Below are positions 40,629 through 52,494 of a stretch of DNA of 64,000 bases, piece by piece. Numbering within the stretch: the first letter of the stretch is position 1; every line of letters starts with the position of its first letter. The translations under genes and the position numbers were made by a program. The DNA is from Yponomeuta sedellus (Eukaryota > Arthropoda > Insecta > Lepidoptera > Yponomeutidae): the NCBI GenBank assembly GCA_934045075.1, contig OW203722.1, positions 19,382,986-19,446,985 of the forward strand, given 5' to 3'. The notes under the pieces were generated by a model. The model was not told the DNA's origin and made no database searches. It worked only from the letters and a program-made list of their open reading frames with translations.

Positions 40629-40713
40629 TATTTTGTCTTTAAATTGAGAGACTATAAAACAAACCATTAAATTTAGTAAGCCAATAAGGTTTACATTTAT
40701 TTACTAGTTTTGA

Positions 40714-40905
40714 TTATCAGGAATGAGGAGATCCGCAGAAGAACCCAGTTACTGATATAGCACGGAGAATATCTTAGTTGAAATTGCAGTGGGCGGAGCA
40801 CGTAGCTCGAAGAACCGATGAGCTTCAGGACGGTGAAGCTTGGAAAACCATGAGGGAGGCCTTGTCCTGCAGTGTGCCTCAAATGGCTGATGATGATGAT
40901 GGTGA
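40714..40905 (+). pseudogene. RTE-clade LINE, C-terminal pol relic and 3' end
   Basis: With frameshifts it reads GNEEIRRRTQ, then TDIARRIS and QWAEHVARRTD, the end of an RTE-type ORF2 as I recall it from insects. It is followed by 'agggaggccttgtcctgcag' and a (gatgat)n tail, the usual RTE 3' terminus. Confidence 0.6.
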
Positions 40906-40964
40906 TGACCAGTATTGATTTGTCTGGGCGGGGTAGGTACGGCAAAGTAAGGTAAATAAGGTAA

Positions 40965-40990
40965 GGTCATAGAGAGGCCTCTCTATGACC
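40965..40990. repeat. Perfect 26-bp palindrome
   Basis: ggtcatagagagg followed directly by its complement, no spacer, just after a short (ggtaa)n run. No protein-binding site is recognised. Confidence 0.65.
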
Positions 40991-41473
40991 CCGTGGGAGG
41001 CATTTCACTCATCGATCGCGTGCGCGCTTAGTTATTTGCATGTTTCGTTTACACGCAAATACCTAAGTAAAAGTGGAGATGGGCATGGGCAAGTGGCGGA
41101 ATGGTCGTTGATGGACTAAGGCTATGGTGGCCAGGGTTTGGTAGAGGATTGGTAGGCGTTATTTATGACGCTTATATAATAAATGGTCTAGTCGCGATTA
41201 TTTATACTCGCCACTTCAGTTTACCTGTGACCAGGGTAACTGCAATGTTGCAGAACTAAGGTAATTACATTTTACCTAATAATTAATCACGATTAGACCC
41301 GTTGAGAATATTATAACTATGATCGGGAGGCGTTCCTTCCACAATGTTCTCTAATCAAACTAGTTAGACCTGAGATTTTCCGAACTTAGCCTCATGGTTG
41401 GGGCATTGTACGTAGCAAGAGCTGAGGTACGTTAAAACTTCTGACACTAGGATTTCCTCCCGATGTTTTCACC

Positions 41474-42018
41474 GTTAGAATAATAATTTTTTTTTTTTTT
41501 TTTCACTGATATTTATTTGGTGCGCTTTTGCGATCTGTAGTTTTCAAACTACAATAAGCAAATTGTTTGGGCTTCTACGGCTTTTCTGTAGTTTGTGGTT
41601 GGTGCAGAGTGAGGTCCAGCGGCCTCCATCCTCCTAGGTTGCCTTTACAGCCGAATTTAGTGTCTGTCTGGCAGATTAATAATATTGTGCCTCTTTAGTC
41701 TAGCGTAGCAAGTGCTGTCTTTTGTCAATAGGTCCGAAGCCAATTCGTTTGGATGACGACTAAGCCGATCTTGATAATTAATACTATAGTGCCGGATCTC
41801 CTCCATGACGGTGGGAATTTTTATGTCTTGATACATGAGTTTGTTGCTGATGTACTGAGGGATATTCATCATTGACCGTATTGTTTTCGTCTGGAATCGT
41901 TCAATTATATCTATGCTTGATCTGCAAGCGGTTCCCCATAGCTGAATGCCATAGGTCCAGATGGGCTTCAAGATTGATTTATATAATGTTATCTTACATT
42001 CTTAGTTAGAATAATAAT
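41474..42018 (-). pseudogene. 5'-truncated Jockey-type LINE with target-site duplication
   Basis: The minus-strand frame from about 42000 to 41657 reads ITLYKSILKPIWTYGIQLWG, then IERFQTKTIRSMMNIPQYI and LASDLL..RLKRH. This is the known C-terminal region of Jockey ORF2. A poly(T) (41488-41503) is its poly(A) tail. gttagaataataat flanks both sides (41474-41487, 42005-42018). The ORF fragment itself is still open. Confidence 0.8.
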
Positions 42019-42499
42019 AAGAATAAAACCATAATTTTATTGCCTCATCAAAAACAACTTAAATAAAGTAAGACTTAAAACTAGGTATTATAAAATAAGG
42101 CAAAAGGTAGTGGCTCAGCTGGTGCTGACCCGGGTCAGCGAGTGGTATTGCTACTTTAAGTTCACAAATGTACATAACTTAGAAAGCAGACCAATCAAAG
42201 TATTGGGTATATCTTGTCCTTCAAACTAACACCACACATATTTCTCAAGGACCTCACTTCTGTTATTATTTTTAATTTTTAAGTACCTAGGTTACAAATA
42301 AAGTGTTGAACTTTTCATTGTGCAAAACTAGTTTCCTAATGTGAAACTATCCTATCGTTTTTCTAGTCTTTCTCTGAAAGAGAAACTCCACTCTACATAC
42401 TTTAGAACACACCCAATCTAAAGTACAATCACCAAACCCATCCCCGAACCAACAAAGTTACAAATAACAATGTCTCTTCCCTCAACTGTAACTTCCCAG
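42019..42499. other. Non-coding stretch
   Basis: Contains a lone copy of the 21-nt arm seen in the 6113-6156 palindrome (about 42164). No gene. Confidence 0.3.
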
Positions 42500-42815
42500 A
42501 GCTCTCCCAGCTGTACGTATAAATAGCGCGACCTTCAAATTAAAAATAGACGGCGATCCCTCCCGCGCGAGGTCGAAAAACTGGGTCACTGGATCTATTC
42601 ACCATCCCTCTCGCCCCCGGTAGAACGGGCGCGTTAGAGCGAGAGAGGGCGGAGCCTGCAACGTCGTGACGTCACGGGGCTCGTTCATTGAATTTTACCG
42701 GCCCTAGGCGCCGCTGTGTATCCTGGGCGGAATGTAGGTTCGCGGCGAAGAAATATAGGTCTTTGTGTCACATAGTATTTGGGAAATGTTTTCGGGTGAA
42801 GGGAAAGTTACAGGT
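42500..42815 (+). promoter_or_regulatory. Candidate host promoter / first exon (TATA, CRE, GC-rich)
   Basis: TATAAATA at 42518-42525, a GC-rich stretch with 'gagagagggcggagcc', a perfect CRE at 42667-42674, and a donor-like ttacag|gtacga near 42811. It stands out from the AT-rich surroundings and is not seen elsewhere in the window. A 5' UTR exon of a gene continuing right of the window is possible; no coding part was found. Confidence 0.3.
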
Positions 42816-43074
42816 ACGATTGTTTGATTTTTAGTTAATGAATTATGCTGGCCAATATGGGCATTAGGCTAAGATTATCACTAGGCTAATAAATATTGTT
42901 TTCTAGATAAGGATGAATTTGTTTCTTCAGTTTGCAAATTAAATGTATTTTTAAATTTTATTAGTTCCAACGTTGCTTATCAGTAGTATACGAGCTAAAA
43001 CTAGGTTTTGCAGTATGCGCTGAGTCTTATAATGAATTCAGTGCACATAGAATAAAGCTAGGCTTTGCATGCAA

Positions 43075-43132
43075 TGACGTCAGAGGCGGGTGTGGCAGTC
43101 GCTTGTGACGTCACGGGAAAGCTCTGACGTCA
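43075..43132. promoter_or_regulatory. Cluster of three perfect CRE sites
   Basis: TGACGTCA at 43075-43082, 43106-43113 and 43125-43132, followed by a GC box-like ccccgcccccgg. It could bind CREB/ATF bZIP factors. It lies 260 bp right of the candidate first exon. Confidence 0.4.
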
Positions 43133-43639
43133 AACCCCGCCCCCGGATGCCTTCGCCTCACCCCCGCTTGGTTCTTTCCAGTTTTATGGATATTGTTTCT
43201 CTGTGGCCTTTTTGAAGATTATGCCTTAGTTCTGGTGCCTTGAAATAAGGAGTATCTCGTATACTGTTCTGTTTGTTTGGGTTTCCTCAAGGTGAAAGAA
43301 TCGGGATTTGCCCTTTGTTTTATCACGTATGGCGAAGGGCTGAAACACTTTCGTTGAACTAAAATGCTCAGAAACTGCTCTATGCCAGTTTTGGAATAAC
43401 TTAAGAATGAGTTAACGACTAATGAATGTTGACGAGTCGAAAGTTTTTTGTCTAGATCGTGGTAAGTCCACCCTGGGTAGTACAAATGCACGCGTCAAAT
43501 ACTTTGTGACGATAACATGTCAGAATTTGATTATTAGTGTACTGGAAAGTCGCGACTTTTGACACTTGAAACGCGCGACTACCGTCATCGTTCTACCCGG
43601 GCCGGTGTTCCTAACCTGCCATGATAAAGATATTCGGTA
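43133..43639. other. Non-coding stretch
   Basis: No supported gene. A 90-codon minus ORF here (43219-43491) has no recognised domain. Confidence 0.3.
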
Positions 43640-43990
43640 GGAACCCTTCTATGCCCCCACTGCTTAGGCAAGGGTCTATTCCTGCATCGCAGGAAGGTTA
43701 GGCCATACTCCACCACGGGGGCCAAGTCCAGGTTGGTGAAGGATTGTAAGACAGTGGCGGGCCTTACTGTCAGAAGTTATCAAACCGCCCATGAGGCCTC
43801 TGTCGTGGCTTAACGACTGCCATTACATGACAGCTAGCGCCAACGCCTTAATGTCCCTTGCAAAGCACGGAAGCGCTCGAAAAAATGCCACTAGCGGTTG
43901 TTACGTAACGGTCACCCATCCTGCACCTCACCGCGCCTGTTGTTGCTTAACTTGAGTGATTGATTCCAATCACTCGGTTCTAATAGGCCC
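43640..43990 (-). repeat. Interspersed repeat A, near full-length copy
   Basis: Complement of the 36849 copy, from 'cactgcttaggcaagggtct' to 'caatcactcggttctaatag'. All blocks are present. Confidence 0.7.
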
Positions 43991-45685
43991 TCAAAACTCA
44001 GACTTCGCCCCCTTAAACCCGAAGTGTGACATGATTTGTTCTAGATAGATACTCACCAACCCATCTTACACACTTTTTGTAATACCGCAAAATAGGACAC
44101 AAAATGAAAATACCGTTACTTCTCTTAAATTAACATTTTTTTGCTTGCATTTAGAAGTTTAAGTACTTAAAACAATTATGTTGGATAATTTTATGTTTGC
44201 CTATGATGAATACACCATGAATACACGAATTTAACTGTATTTTTGGGTGCAATTAAAACCTTTGTTTGATATAAAAGTCGACTGATAAAAAAGTCCTAAT
44301 AACTCGTTTAATTACTCTTAGCAACAATCACTGGTTTAACTATAGACACAGCTGTTGTACAGTTCAGTCAATCATTGTTGGTCCATTGAAATGTCTGTTT
44401 TGTAAGTGAAACTGCTGAAAGTATACTGCTGGGGCACGGGTCTTTTTCTGCATCGCAGGTATGTACAGAAAGTACTGTAGTAAAGGCATATTTTGTGGGT
44501 ACAGTTTTAACTATGCACGTCGTTATTATTGTTTTACGACTCTAATTGGTCTGTTATTAAACAAGAACTTTTCAATAGAGAATTACACCTTCCTTCCTTT
44601 TTCTGTTGTAGCTAGGTATCTTATCTAATGGTTGGATCTATTCATGTAATGTGTCCAATCAAGCGAAGTTAATCAAAGAGCCATTACAGTAAAATTACGT
44701 TTTCTATTTATATTTACTAGTCGTCAAACTAATAAAGTTATGACGTTTTCAAAGTTTTGGTCATCAATTAAGTATGCTTTGTTTATGTTCGTTTAGTTTG
44801 CCTTTGTTTTTATTTGTCTATTGTTCGATTTTGTTGGACTTATATTTGCTTTTATTTCACCCCTCGCTTGCACTTTCCATTCAATTACATTCATTCAATT
44901 CTCATTTTATATCTTTGCACTTTTTTTATTACTTGCGATTTGATTATTTACTATTGAGAGTAAATGCCGAATCAAAAGAATTTCGAATCGTATTTACTAT
45001 TTTGATTTGGTTGTACAAATATAGAATTCAGTTATTTTTTTAAATACAGGTAAACGAAAACAAGTCTGCGCCTGGGCAACCTTTCGCAATACTGTTTATA
45101 CAAATCATGAATTTACAAAAAAACTCAAAATTGCATTGCCAGGAAAGATAATAAAGGAAATTATTTTTGTTTTTTTGCTTTAGGCCTATAATTTGGTGTG
45201 AAACTTCGTTGCATATTAATAATAATAAAACTACTCCTTCAATCAATTTTAAATAATTGAAGTTTTGTTTTTCTTGTAACCGGCTTTGTAAGAATAAAAA
45301 GCTGTCAATGATGAGAAAATCAATATAAAATATGTAGCGGTCTTTTTCCGTAAGTAGAGTAACATTTACACAGTTGCTAACTGAGCTATTTTTGTTTAGG
45401 GTTGTACTTTAATGGCAATAAACTGTTAAAATGACCCAATAACTAGCTCCTACGCATTCCAGCGCGTTAATAATATTAGAATAGTAAATAATATCTACAA
45501 TTTGTTTAGAAAATTATAAAATAATACACACCTACAACATTTATCTGAGATACAACAAGTACAGGTATTTTAGGTACTTGTCCCCAGTTTCGTCTGTCAG
45601 CAGTATGACTTTCACATAAAAGATTTTTGAGATGACAATGATGTCTGAAATTAAAGCCAGTGCAGTGCATTTTCGAAGAATATCA
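43991..45685. other. Non-coding AT-rich stretch
   Basis: No gene. A short repeat A end is at about 44425-44461 ('tgctggggcacgggtct'). The ORF at 44774 is low-complexity and hydrophobic from T-rich sequence. Confidence 0.3.
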
Positions 45686-45689
45686 AGGG

Positions 45690-46045
45690 TAAACATTATG
45701 GTGACGTCAAACCTATGATTCCGGTTAGTCCTTGGTTCTTCAAATTCCGTCTGGCTGATAAAAGAACCACCACTAATATTTGTCGCCTGCGCCTTAATCA
45801 TATTTGCTCACCAGTTTTCCTAGCTCAAATTTGTGGCAGTGACAGTACTCTCTGAGAGTGTGGCCTTGAGGATGGTACCCCGGATTACATTAACTGCCAA
45901 AATTTGCCCTGTTCTCTTTATGATCTTCAGCCTACATTGAAAGACCGACTACATTTAAATCCGTCCTGAAATATGTTAATACCTCTTTTCTCAAAACCCT
46001 CAGTTCATTTATTTGTAATAACAATATATTAGACTATAAAGAATC
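45690..46045 (+). pseudogene. Non-LTR retrotransposon ORF2 C-terminal fragment
   Basis: The plus strand reads PWFFKFRLADKRTTTNICRL, then RLNHICSPVFLAQICGSDST and CGLEDGTPDYINC, with frameshifts. Short spacing of C and C next to ..ED..D/H...C is the zinc-knuckle tail of RNase H-bearing LINEs (compare C1176-C1192 in the intact element). It is not a copy of that element. Confidence 0.55.
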
Positions 46046-46154
46046 TGTTACATTGTACTAATATTCCAACCCTGGTGATGGTTTAATGTGTGATGTCCTG
46101 TGGGTTTTAGGTTCCCCATCGGAGACGCGGGGAATCCAGCTCATAAAAGTTTTT

Positions 46155-46705
46155 TTCATTTCTCATACTCGGAAAGTAGTGTGGTTTTGATCTGTTTATT
46201 GGGTGGAAAATGCTGCTTCCCTCCATAGGGAGGGAAAAACTCATACAAATTACTTCCCACCCAAGGGCGGGAATGAACTTTAAAATTAGAACTACTGTCA
46301 GCTGTGAAGAGTTTTTGTAATAAATAGGCTTTAAAAAAACTAATTAAAAAAATGCTGCGGCCATGTGAGTTTCTAAACAGCCAGTGTGAATTTAGCGCAA
46401 ACTTCTTTAAGCGGAATAAACCGCAACAATTACGAGGTGAGTTCTATATTTAAAATTTAAAAAGTCGAGTATCTGTGACGGAATTCAAAAAAATAGGTAA
46501 TAATCGTGTAGAAATCTTTTATGCTAAGATTTGAATATTAAAAATGAGTTTTAATTTACCTTATATTCGAAATGAAAAGTAGAGTGTTTAACACGGGTAA
46601 AAGAATCAATTCCTACTCGGACTATAGCCGCCCTCGCTGCGCTCGGGCGTCTAAATACCTCGGGAATAGATTCCTTTCTACCCTCGTTAAGCAATCTACT
46701 ATTTT
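46155..46705 (+). repeat. Dispersed repeat C, copy 1 (~550 bp)
   Basis: Long matching blocks with 59908-60470 (inverted): 'gtagtgtggttttgatctg', 'actactgtcagctgtgaaga', 'gcggccatgtgagtttctaa', 'cctactcggactatagccgc'. No ORF. Possibly a MITE or other non-autonomous element. Confidence 0.7.
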
Positions 46706-48474
46706 AAACCCACCATAGATGAAGTGTCACTCCCATGACTGACTCGTCATTGGCAGAAATAGTTGTCCAATCCAATTAAGTTGCCATATATAAAAAGAAA
46801 AAGCCAGCATAATGCATGACCTCTAAAATAATTATGTAAACTCTGTTAATTAAGGCTTTTGAAACGACTTACTTTGAAGTTTCTTTGTCCATTTTCTCTT
46901 CATAATGATCTAGATTTTGATTTGATTGATTTTGTTTAAATTGTATCATTCATTAAGTCATAGTTTTTTTTAAGTAAGACAGGTTACACTTGACTCCAGT
47001 CGCGCCTGATGGTAAGCGAAGCGTTTCTGTGCTTCTTTAAATAAAACATTTTTTGATTTGATTTATGATAAGTAAATATTACTATATTCTCTCTCCGAGA
47101 GAAGGCTTGAGCAGTTGAGCACTTCAGTGGGACCTATTTAGGCTACATAAAAAATTAACAATAATAGCATTTTTTTGTGTTTTTTATTTTTAAAGAAAAC
47201 AATTGCAAGTTAATCCACGTGAACAAACTACCAGGATAAAATATAGGTACCTTTTATGTAAATCCGGGTACCTAATCCATATACCTAAGCTTACTATCAC
47301 AAAAAAGAAATTTATCCGTCTAGTACTCTTAATTTGTCCGTCCTATATTGAAAGCATTTGAAAAAGAATGAGACTGATCAGTTAGAAGCTTTTGCTAAGC
47401 TCCAGAACATTCTTTGTATAACCGCCTGCAAATTCATATCCTCAGAACCAATTTCAATGGGCATTACTGCTCTAACTAGCACAAAGTAGAAAACTAACTC
47501 TTGTAGCTTTATAGCGCGCTATGCAGTTCTTCCATGACCGCTAAAGACGTAAACTGTCTTATGGCTCTTGTATTAGTTTAATAGGGGTGTTGCTAGTGAT
47601 AAAACAGTCAGCGTCGGAAAGTCGACCGCAAGTCCGCAACGCGTTTTGTAAAAGGTTTGATGAGAATAGTATTGCCATCGACACCCTAAGAAAAATAAGT
47701 TGGGGTGTAAGCTAGGTTGGTTGCCTAGTTATGGGTGCCTAGAAGTAAATATTTCGATTTATTAAATTTCTCTTAATTTAATTTCTGTGGACAATAAAGA
47801 ATATTCAATCTAGTCTGTACTCGTATAGCTGATGTCAAGGCTTACGAACAAAATGTTTTTTAACTATTTAAATTGTGACTTTAAATATAGACTACTTTTC
47901 ACGCTGTGTCCAATGAGAATTAGGATACTTCACAATTAAGTTGGTTTTTTTAGCCTTGTATACGTGATTAAGTAACAAACGGACTAAGGAAAATTTATCA
48001 CATCCTGTAAATAGTACAAAATGTGTTATGTGGCTGGTTTAGCTAACTCAATTATAGGCTCGCTTAAACAATTGAATGACTTTATACGGAGTTTAGCATG
48101 CAAGTCAGGTCAAGCTTATAGCATGTTCTTGAATGGCGTGGAAGTATTCTCGCACATTGCACCTAGATGATTACAATTACATCTTGGGTATTTATCATTA
48201 GTTGTGTGAGTAGTGTCAGGATAGTGGTAGTTGGCGAAACCTGGTTTCTACCCATCTCTGTGGGACACAGGTCTGAATTTATGGAACACTACGCGAGTAG
48301 AGTCGCAAAGCGTTATTAATATTTATTAGCATCGGTATTTTTAAGAGCCTCCAGGTCGCTCATATTCAACTTTCGAGTTACGTCAATTCTACAAGTACGC
48401 TTGTACGGTAGTTGGATAGGCCTTAAAATTTGTGCCCTTGGGATTTTGTCAAATAGTCAATTGATAAAGATATC
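46706..48474. other. Non-coding stretch with retroelement 3' ends
   Basis: 46835-47060 shares a tail ('gcgtttctgtgcttctttaa', 'ataaaac') with 8331-8470. About 47790 has an 'acaataaagaatatt' family F end. No gene. Confidence 0.35.
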
Positions 48475-48728
48475 AACCCCACTGCTGGGGCATGGGTATT
48501 TTTCTGTATCGCAGGAAGCTTAGGCCATACTCCACCACGGGGGTCAATGGTTGGTGAAGGATTGTAAGACAGTGGCGGGCCTTACTGTCAGAAGTTATCA
48601 AGCCATAAGACCTCTTACATGACTTAACGACTGCCATTACATGACAGCCGGCACCAACGCCTTAATGTGCCGATACGAAGCATGGAAACTCACGAAAAAA
48701 TACCACTAGCGGTTGTCACGGGATGGTC
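48475..48728 (-). repeat. Interspersed repeat A, truncated copy
   Basis: From 'aaccccactgctggggcatg' to 'accactagcggttgtcacgg'. The 5' end of the repeat is missing. Confidence 0.65.
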
Positions 48729-50100
48729 AAATGCAATATATTAATTTATAACTGTCGTAAACACATGCATTAATTATGTTTTATTAGTAATAATTTCTTT
48801 TTCAATATATGTCCGGCTTTTCCGACATCCGGCTCCGGCCGAAAGGTCAAGTGTCGGGCTTTTTCATTTTTGATTCTGGCGATGCCAAGTGCAATTACGG
48901 TCAGTGGCAAAATCGATTGTTGAGGTGCACTCTATAGCTGACCTACCTTATATTAAGGTGTTAAAGTCGCCCATATCGTCAATTACTCATTACATTTACA
49001 ATGACAGAAAAACGGTAAGTTAGTAGTGGTAGTATCAAATTCTGTGAAATTGTTTGGCTGTTACAAATGTTAAGGTGCTTCGGGGAGCTAGCTGGACTTT
49101 AGGTCCTAAAAATTGTTGTTACAGTTGTTAAGATTTCGCTTGTTCACTTTTAGATAAAAACGTATTATGATTAGTTATGATTTTTTTTCATTGGTGGCAC
49201 TAGTTAGCACCCTGAAACGCCTTAAAGTGTATCGCGCTGTTAAGATATAACTCATTTATGACAAAATGGGTTTGTATCACATTTGACACACATAAAGACG
49301 GGCCAGAATCTGGAGAAAAATATTTTTTTTTATCATAGAGAGAGAGAGAGAAACATTTAATGCTACAACAGTCACACACACACAAAACATCTAACAAATA
49401 CGAAACAAACTTATCGGAGAACAATCAAAGGGAAAGTTAGTACAGACAATTTAAGCAGTTTTGTCGCGGTGTGTTTCCGTTGCTGCAAAAGGCAGCTGAC
49501 TCAGCATTTTGGAAATGCTGAAGAAACGTGATCCTATTTGATACGCGAACGAAGTCACGGATACAGTTAGTCGTACCTAGTCTGCAGTACCTAAGTAAGT
49601 AAGTCAACTGATTTGGTCAAAATTTTGTACATTGACCAAATTGCGGATTCACGTATATATTATTTCTATTTTAAGGTAATATGTTATTATGAGGTAGTTA
49701 ATTACACCTAAATTTTACTTAGCCTTCACAAAATACCAATTCTAGAATCAAAGTCTCAATGTTATGAAAACATCTCATTTGTAAAAGCCTGAATCCAAGT
49801 TCGTTGGACAGAAATGTACGTGGGCGAAGTCTGTGCAGGCAGACTGAGCGTGGGCGTAGCACCCGCGTAGGCCCGCTACGCTACGCCGTAGCCAGCACGT
49901 GCTCGCTACAAGACCTAACTCCGTAGCCTGCTACGAAACTTCGGACGAAATATTTTTTGTACTCTCTGTTACCAAGTCGGTTGTACTTTTGGTTTGATTT
50001 GTACTCACCTTTGTTGCTTAGAGCTTCCTCCGAACTGTAAGTCATGCCAATCGGAACATTTCCAGAACAACTCGAAACTTTTATAATTAAAATTTTTCTT
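48729..50100. other. Non-coding stretch
   Basis: (ag)n microsatellite near 49336. A repeat B fragment at about 49458-49515 ('gcagctgactcagcat'). 49850-49930 has several 'ctacg' motifs (gctacgctacgccgtagcc), likely a MITE piece. No gene. Confidence 0.35.
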
Positions 50101-50109
50101 TTATTTTTT

Positions 50110-50450
50110 TTTCATTTAGTCGCGAACAGTTTCCGTGCCAGGCAAGCACGAGGCCCGATGGCACCAACCCGACGTCCGCCAGTCGACTGTGGCCCGCATC
50201 TCGCGTCCTCAACGAATTTCCCTTCAAGAGTTAGGCTTGAATGGATTCGGGCCGCGATTGGTCGGCGCGCGTGACGTCACGGTGAAAATCACAATCGCGC
50301 GGCCTTACACGGACGGGCGAGGGTGTGAGTGTGTCGCGGCCCATGAATGGAGGCTTGGGCCGCGCCCGCGCCGCACCCGCGGTGACGTCAGAGTCAAATG
50401 TCAGCCGCGCTGCCTCCGTTATGCAACTCGCTTACCGCAAATAGAACTTG
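50110..50450 (+). promoter_or_regulatory. GC-rich island with two CRE sites; candidate promoter
   Basis: Perfect TGACGTCA at 50272-50279 and 50383-50390, surrounded by CpG-rich sequence (gggccgcgcccgcgccgcac). A 131-codon ORF across it has no recognised domain and is probably a by-product of GC content. It could be a promoter and 5' UTR of a host gene. Confidence 0.3.
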
Positions 50451-50928
50451 TTAGTAATAGTCTTTTCGGACCCTTTAATGGATGCGCTGAGAGTGGGGCT
50501 GAATGGAGATCTGGTCGAGGCTGGTGGTAGTACGAATCCGTTTGAGCTACAAGCAGTGACAGGAGACGCGTTCAAATGTTATCGTAAAATTAGCAGTAGA
50601 ATATAAGAGTGCAATATTTTGATTTTTTGAAAAACGTTGCTTAGATATGATTAAACCACTTCAGTATTTCATTAACTATATGTCATGGTTTAAGGTCACA
50701 ATTACGTGACAGTATTTTGTACCATTTTAGTTTGGCTTCTAACGGCAATTTCAACTAATAAACAATTTTAGTATCTATTATTTCCTAAAGAGATTTTTAA
50801 TTTATTCATCATTGCAAAGCTTTGAATTATTGAAACCGTGTCCAGACATACAGCCCCTCTAATTGTACTTTTATAATAGTAGAACATGTTGTTCCGAAGT
50901 GACTTTATTTAACATCCAAAATGCACGC
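50451..50928. other. Non-coding stretch
   Basis: Nothing recognised. Confidence 0.3.
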
Positions 50929-51300
50929 TTATGTACTTGTTTTATCTATTACATGTTTTAGCAACTTTAAAAAATCTTTATCTTTATCTTTAAGTGCATC
51001 AATATGCCTGTCACGTACCACGCAAAAGACAACCCACCCATGAAAATACCAAACAATGAAACGCCGAACCCCACGACCTTCGAACTTTGCCGCGTCCGTC
51101 GGATCCGTCGCACTGAAAATAGCATCCGCGGTGGCTGCACCGGGCGGGTCAGTGACCGGTGCATCCCTCCCACTTTCAAGGAGGGTTTCGGGGGACCAGA
51201 GGGGGGAAGGCCCCCTGCGTGACCCGGTTACGGGCCGCGGGGGTGGGGCTGCAACAAGTGACTGAACGGTGTATCGACGCTGCCCGTTTGACATTTAAGA
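50929..51300 (-). repeat. GC-rich unclassified block with a 121-codon minus ORF (probable repeat)
   Basis: The minus ORF (51294-50929) has a proline/arginine-rich start (APPPRPVTGSRRGPSPLW) then a hydrophobic part. Its far end is 'aaagataaagataaagat', a simple tail like that of a retroelement 3' end on the minus strand. It is more likely a repeat than a gene. Confidence 0.35.
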
Positions 51301-52190
51301 TGGGAAACGAAGGCTGGAGCTGGCGAGAGCCTTGGAGTGTTGAGTGGTGATAAATTCGCCATGACATTTTACTAGCAGCCCGAGGACTGTGTTCTAGATA
51401 GGTCCAAAAACTTTATGTTAGGGCAATTTCGAAACTGTGTGAAAAATGTTTGTCTGTTAGACGAATGTCATGTCAATGAGGACTTGTGATGATAGATATC
51501 GAAATAAAGTTTAACACTGCATTCATATTAATGGAATTAAAATACCGAATGCAGTGTTAAATGCATCTTTCCCAAAACATAGTCACTTCTCTTTATAGCT
51601 ATATTAACACATAGAATAATTGTTTTTACTTGAACAAAATATCACTAGAATTTTCCAACACATCCATTATCTATGTAGTTACCTGATTTGAGTTTTTAGG
51701 AAACGTAAAACAAATGGATGACCAAAATATCTATTTGTTAAAATATCAAAATACCTATCTGGCCGAAAATAGAATATCTATGAATGACTCAACTTATTAT
51801 TCAGTAGGCAAAACACTTTTTCACCATTAAAAACAAACCCCGAATGATATCTTTTGTTTTCACCTGTAATTTACCGTCGAAGCCGAAAACAAAGAAACCT
51901 TATTCCAAGAACAATTAAGTCGATTTTCCGTTGTGTGGTCGCCATAAATAGATAGGTATTGTAACAGATTTTGGGACAAGTCATGATACAAGGACTCGAC
52001 CTTAAGGCTAGTCTTTACATTTCACACCCTGATTCCGAATTGGTAGGCACTTTACTGACGTAGAAAGATATGCATATCGATCATCAATGAAGCATCTAGC
52101 CGTCCATTGCTGGATATTTCATTCTGTCCTCGGCCATCCTCATCGAGTCGTTGTCAGCAATATACGTAAGATTGACGATCCAACGAGATA
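51301..52190. other. Non-coding stretch
   Basis: An imperfect inverted pair lies near 51510-51555 ('ttaacactgcattc' and 'gaatgcagtgttaa'). No gene. Confidence 0.35.
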
Positions 52191-52202
52191 AGATAAGACA
52201 AG

Positions 52203-52494
52203 ACGGTACGGGACGGGACGGGACGGGACGGGACGGGACGGGACGGGACGGGACGGGACGGGACGGGACGGGACGGGACGGGACGGGACGGGACGGGACG
52301 GGACGGGACGGGACGGGACGGGACGGCACGGGACGGGACGGGACGGGACGGGACGGGACGGGACGGGACGGGACGGGACGGGACGAGACGGGACGGGACG
52401 GGACGGGACGGGACGGGACGGGACGGGACGGGACGGGACGGGACGGGACGGGACGGGACGGGACGGGACGGGACGGGACGGGACGGGACGGGAC
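52203..52494. repeat. GGGAC pentanucleotide array (~57 units)
   Basis: (GGGAC)n with only two visible unit variants (ggcac near 52326, gagac near 52386). The left edge is 'gagataagataagacaagac', resembling the seed beside the GAGAC array. ORFs on both strands (SRPVP and TGRDG repeats) follow from the unit and are not genes. Confidence 0.92.

Noticed and set aside
44774..45043. Hydrophobic 89-codon ORF as a small membrane protein
   Set aside because: T-rich DNA encodes runs of F and L; no other support.
51004..51367. Overlapping plus-strand ORFs in the GC-rich block
   Set aside because: Stop-poor because of GC content; no domain, and the frames compete with each other.
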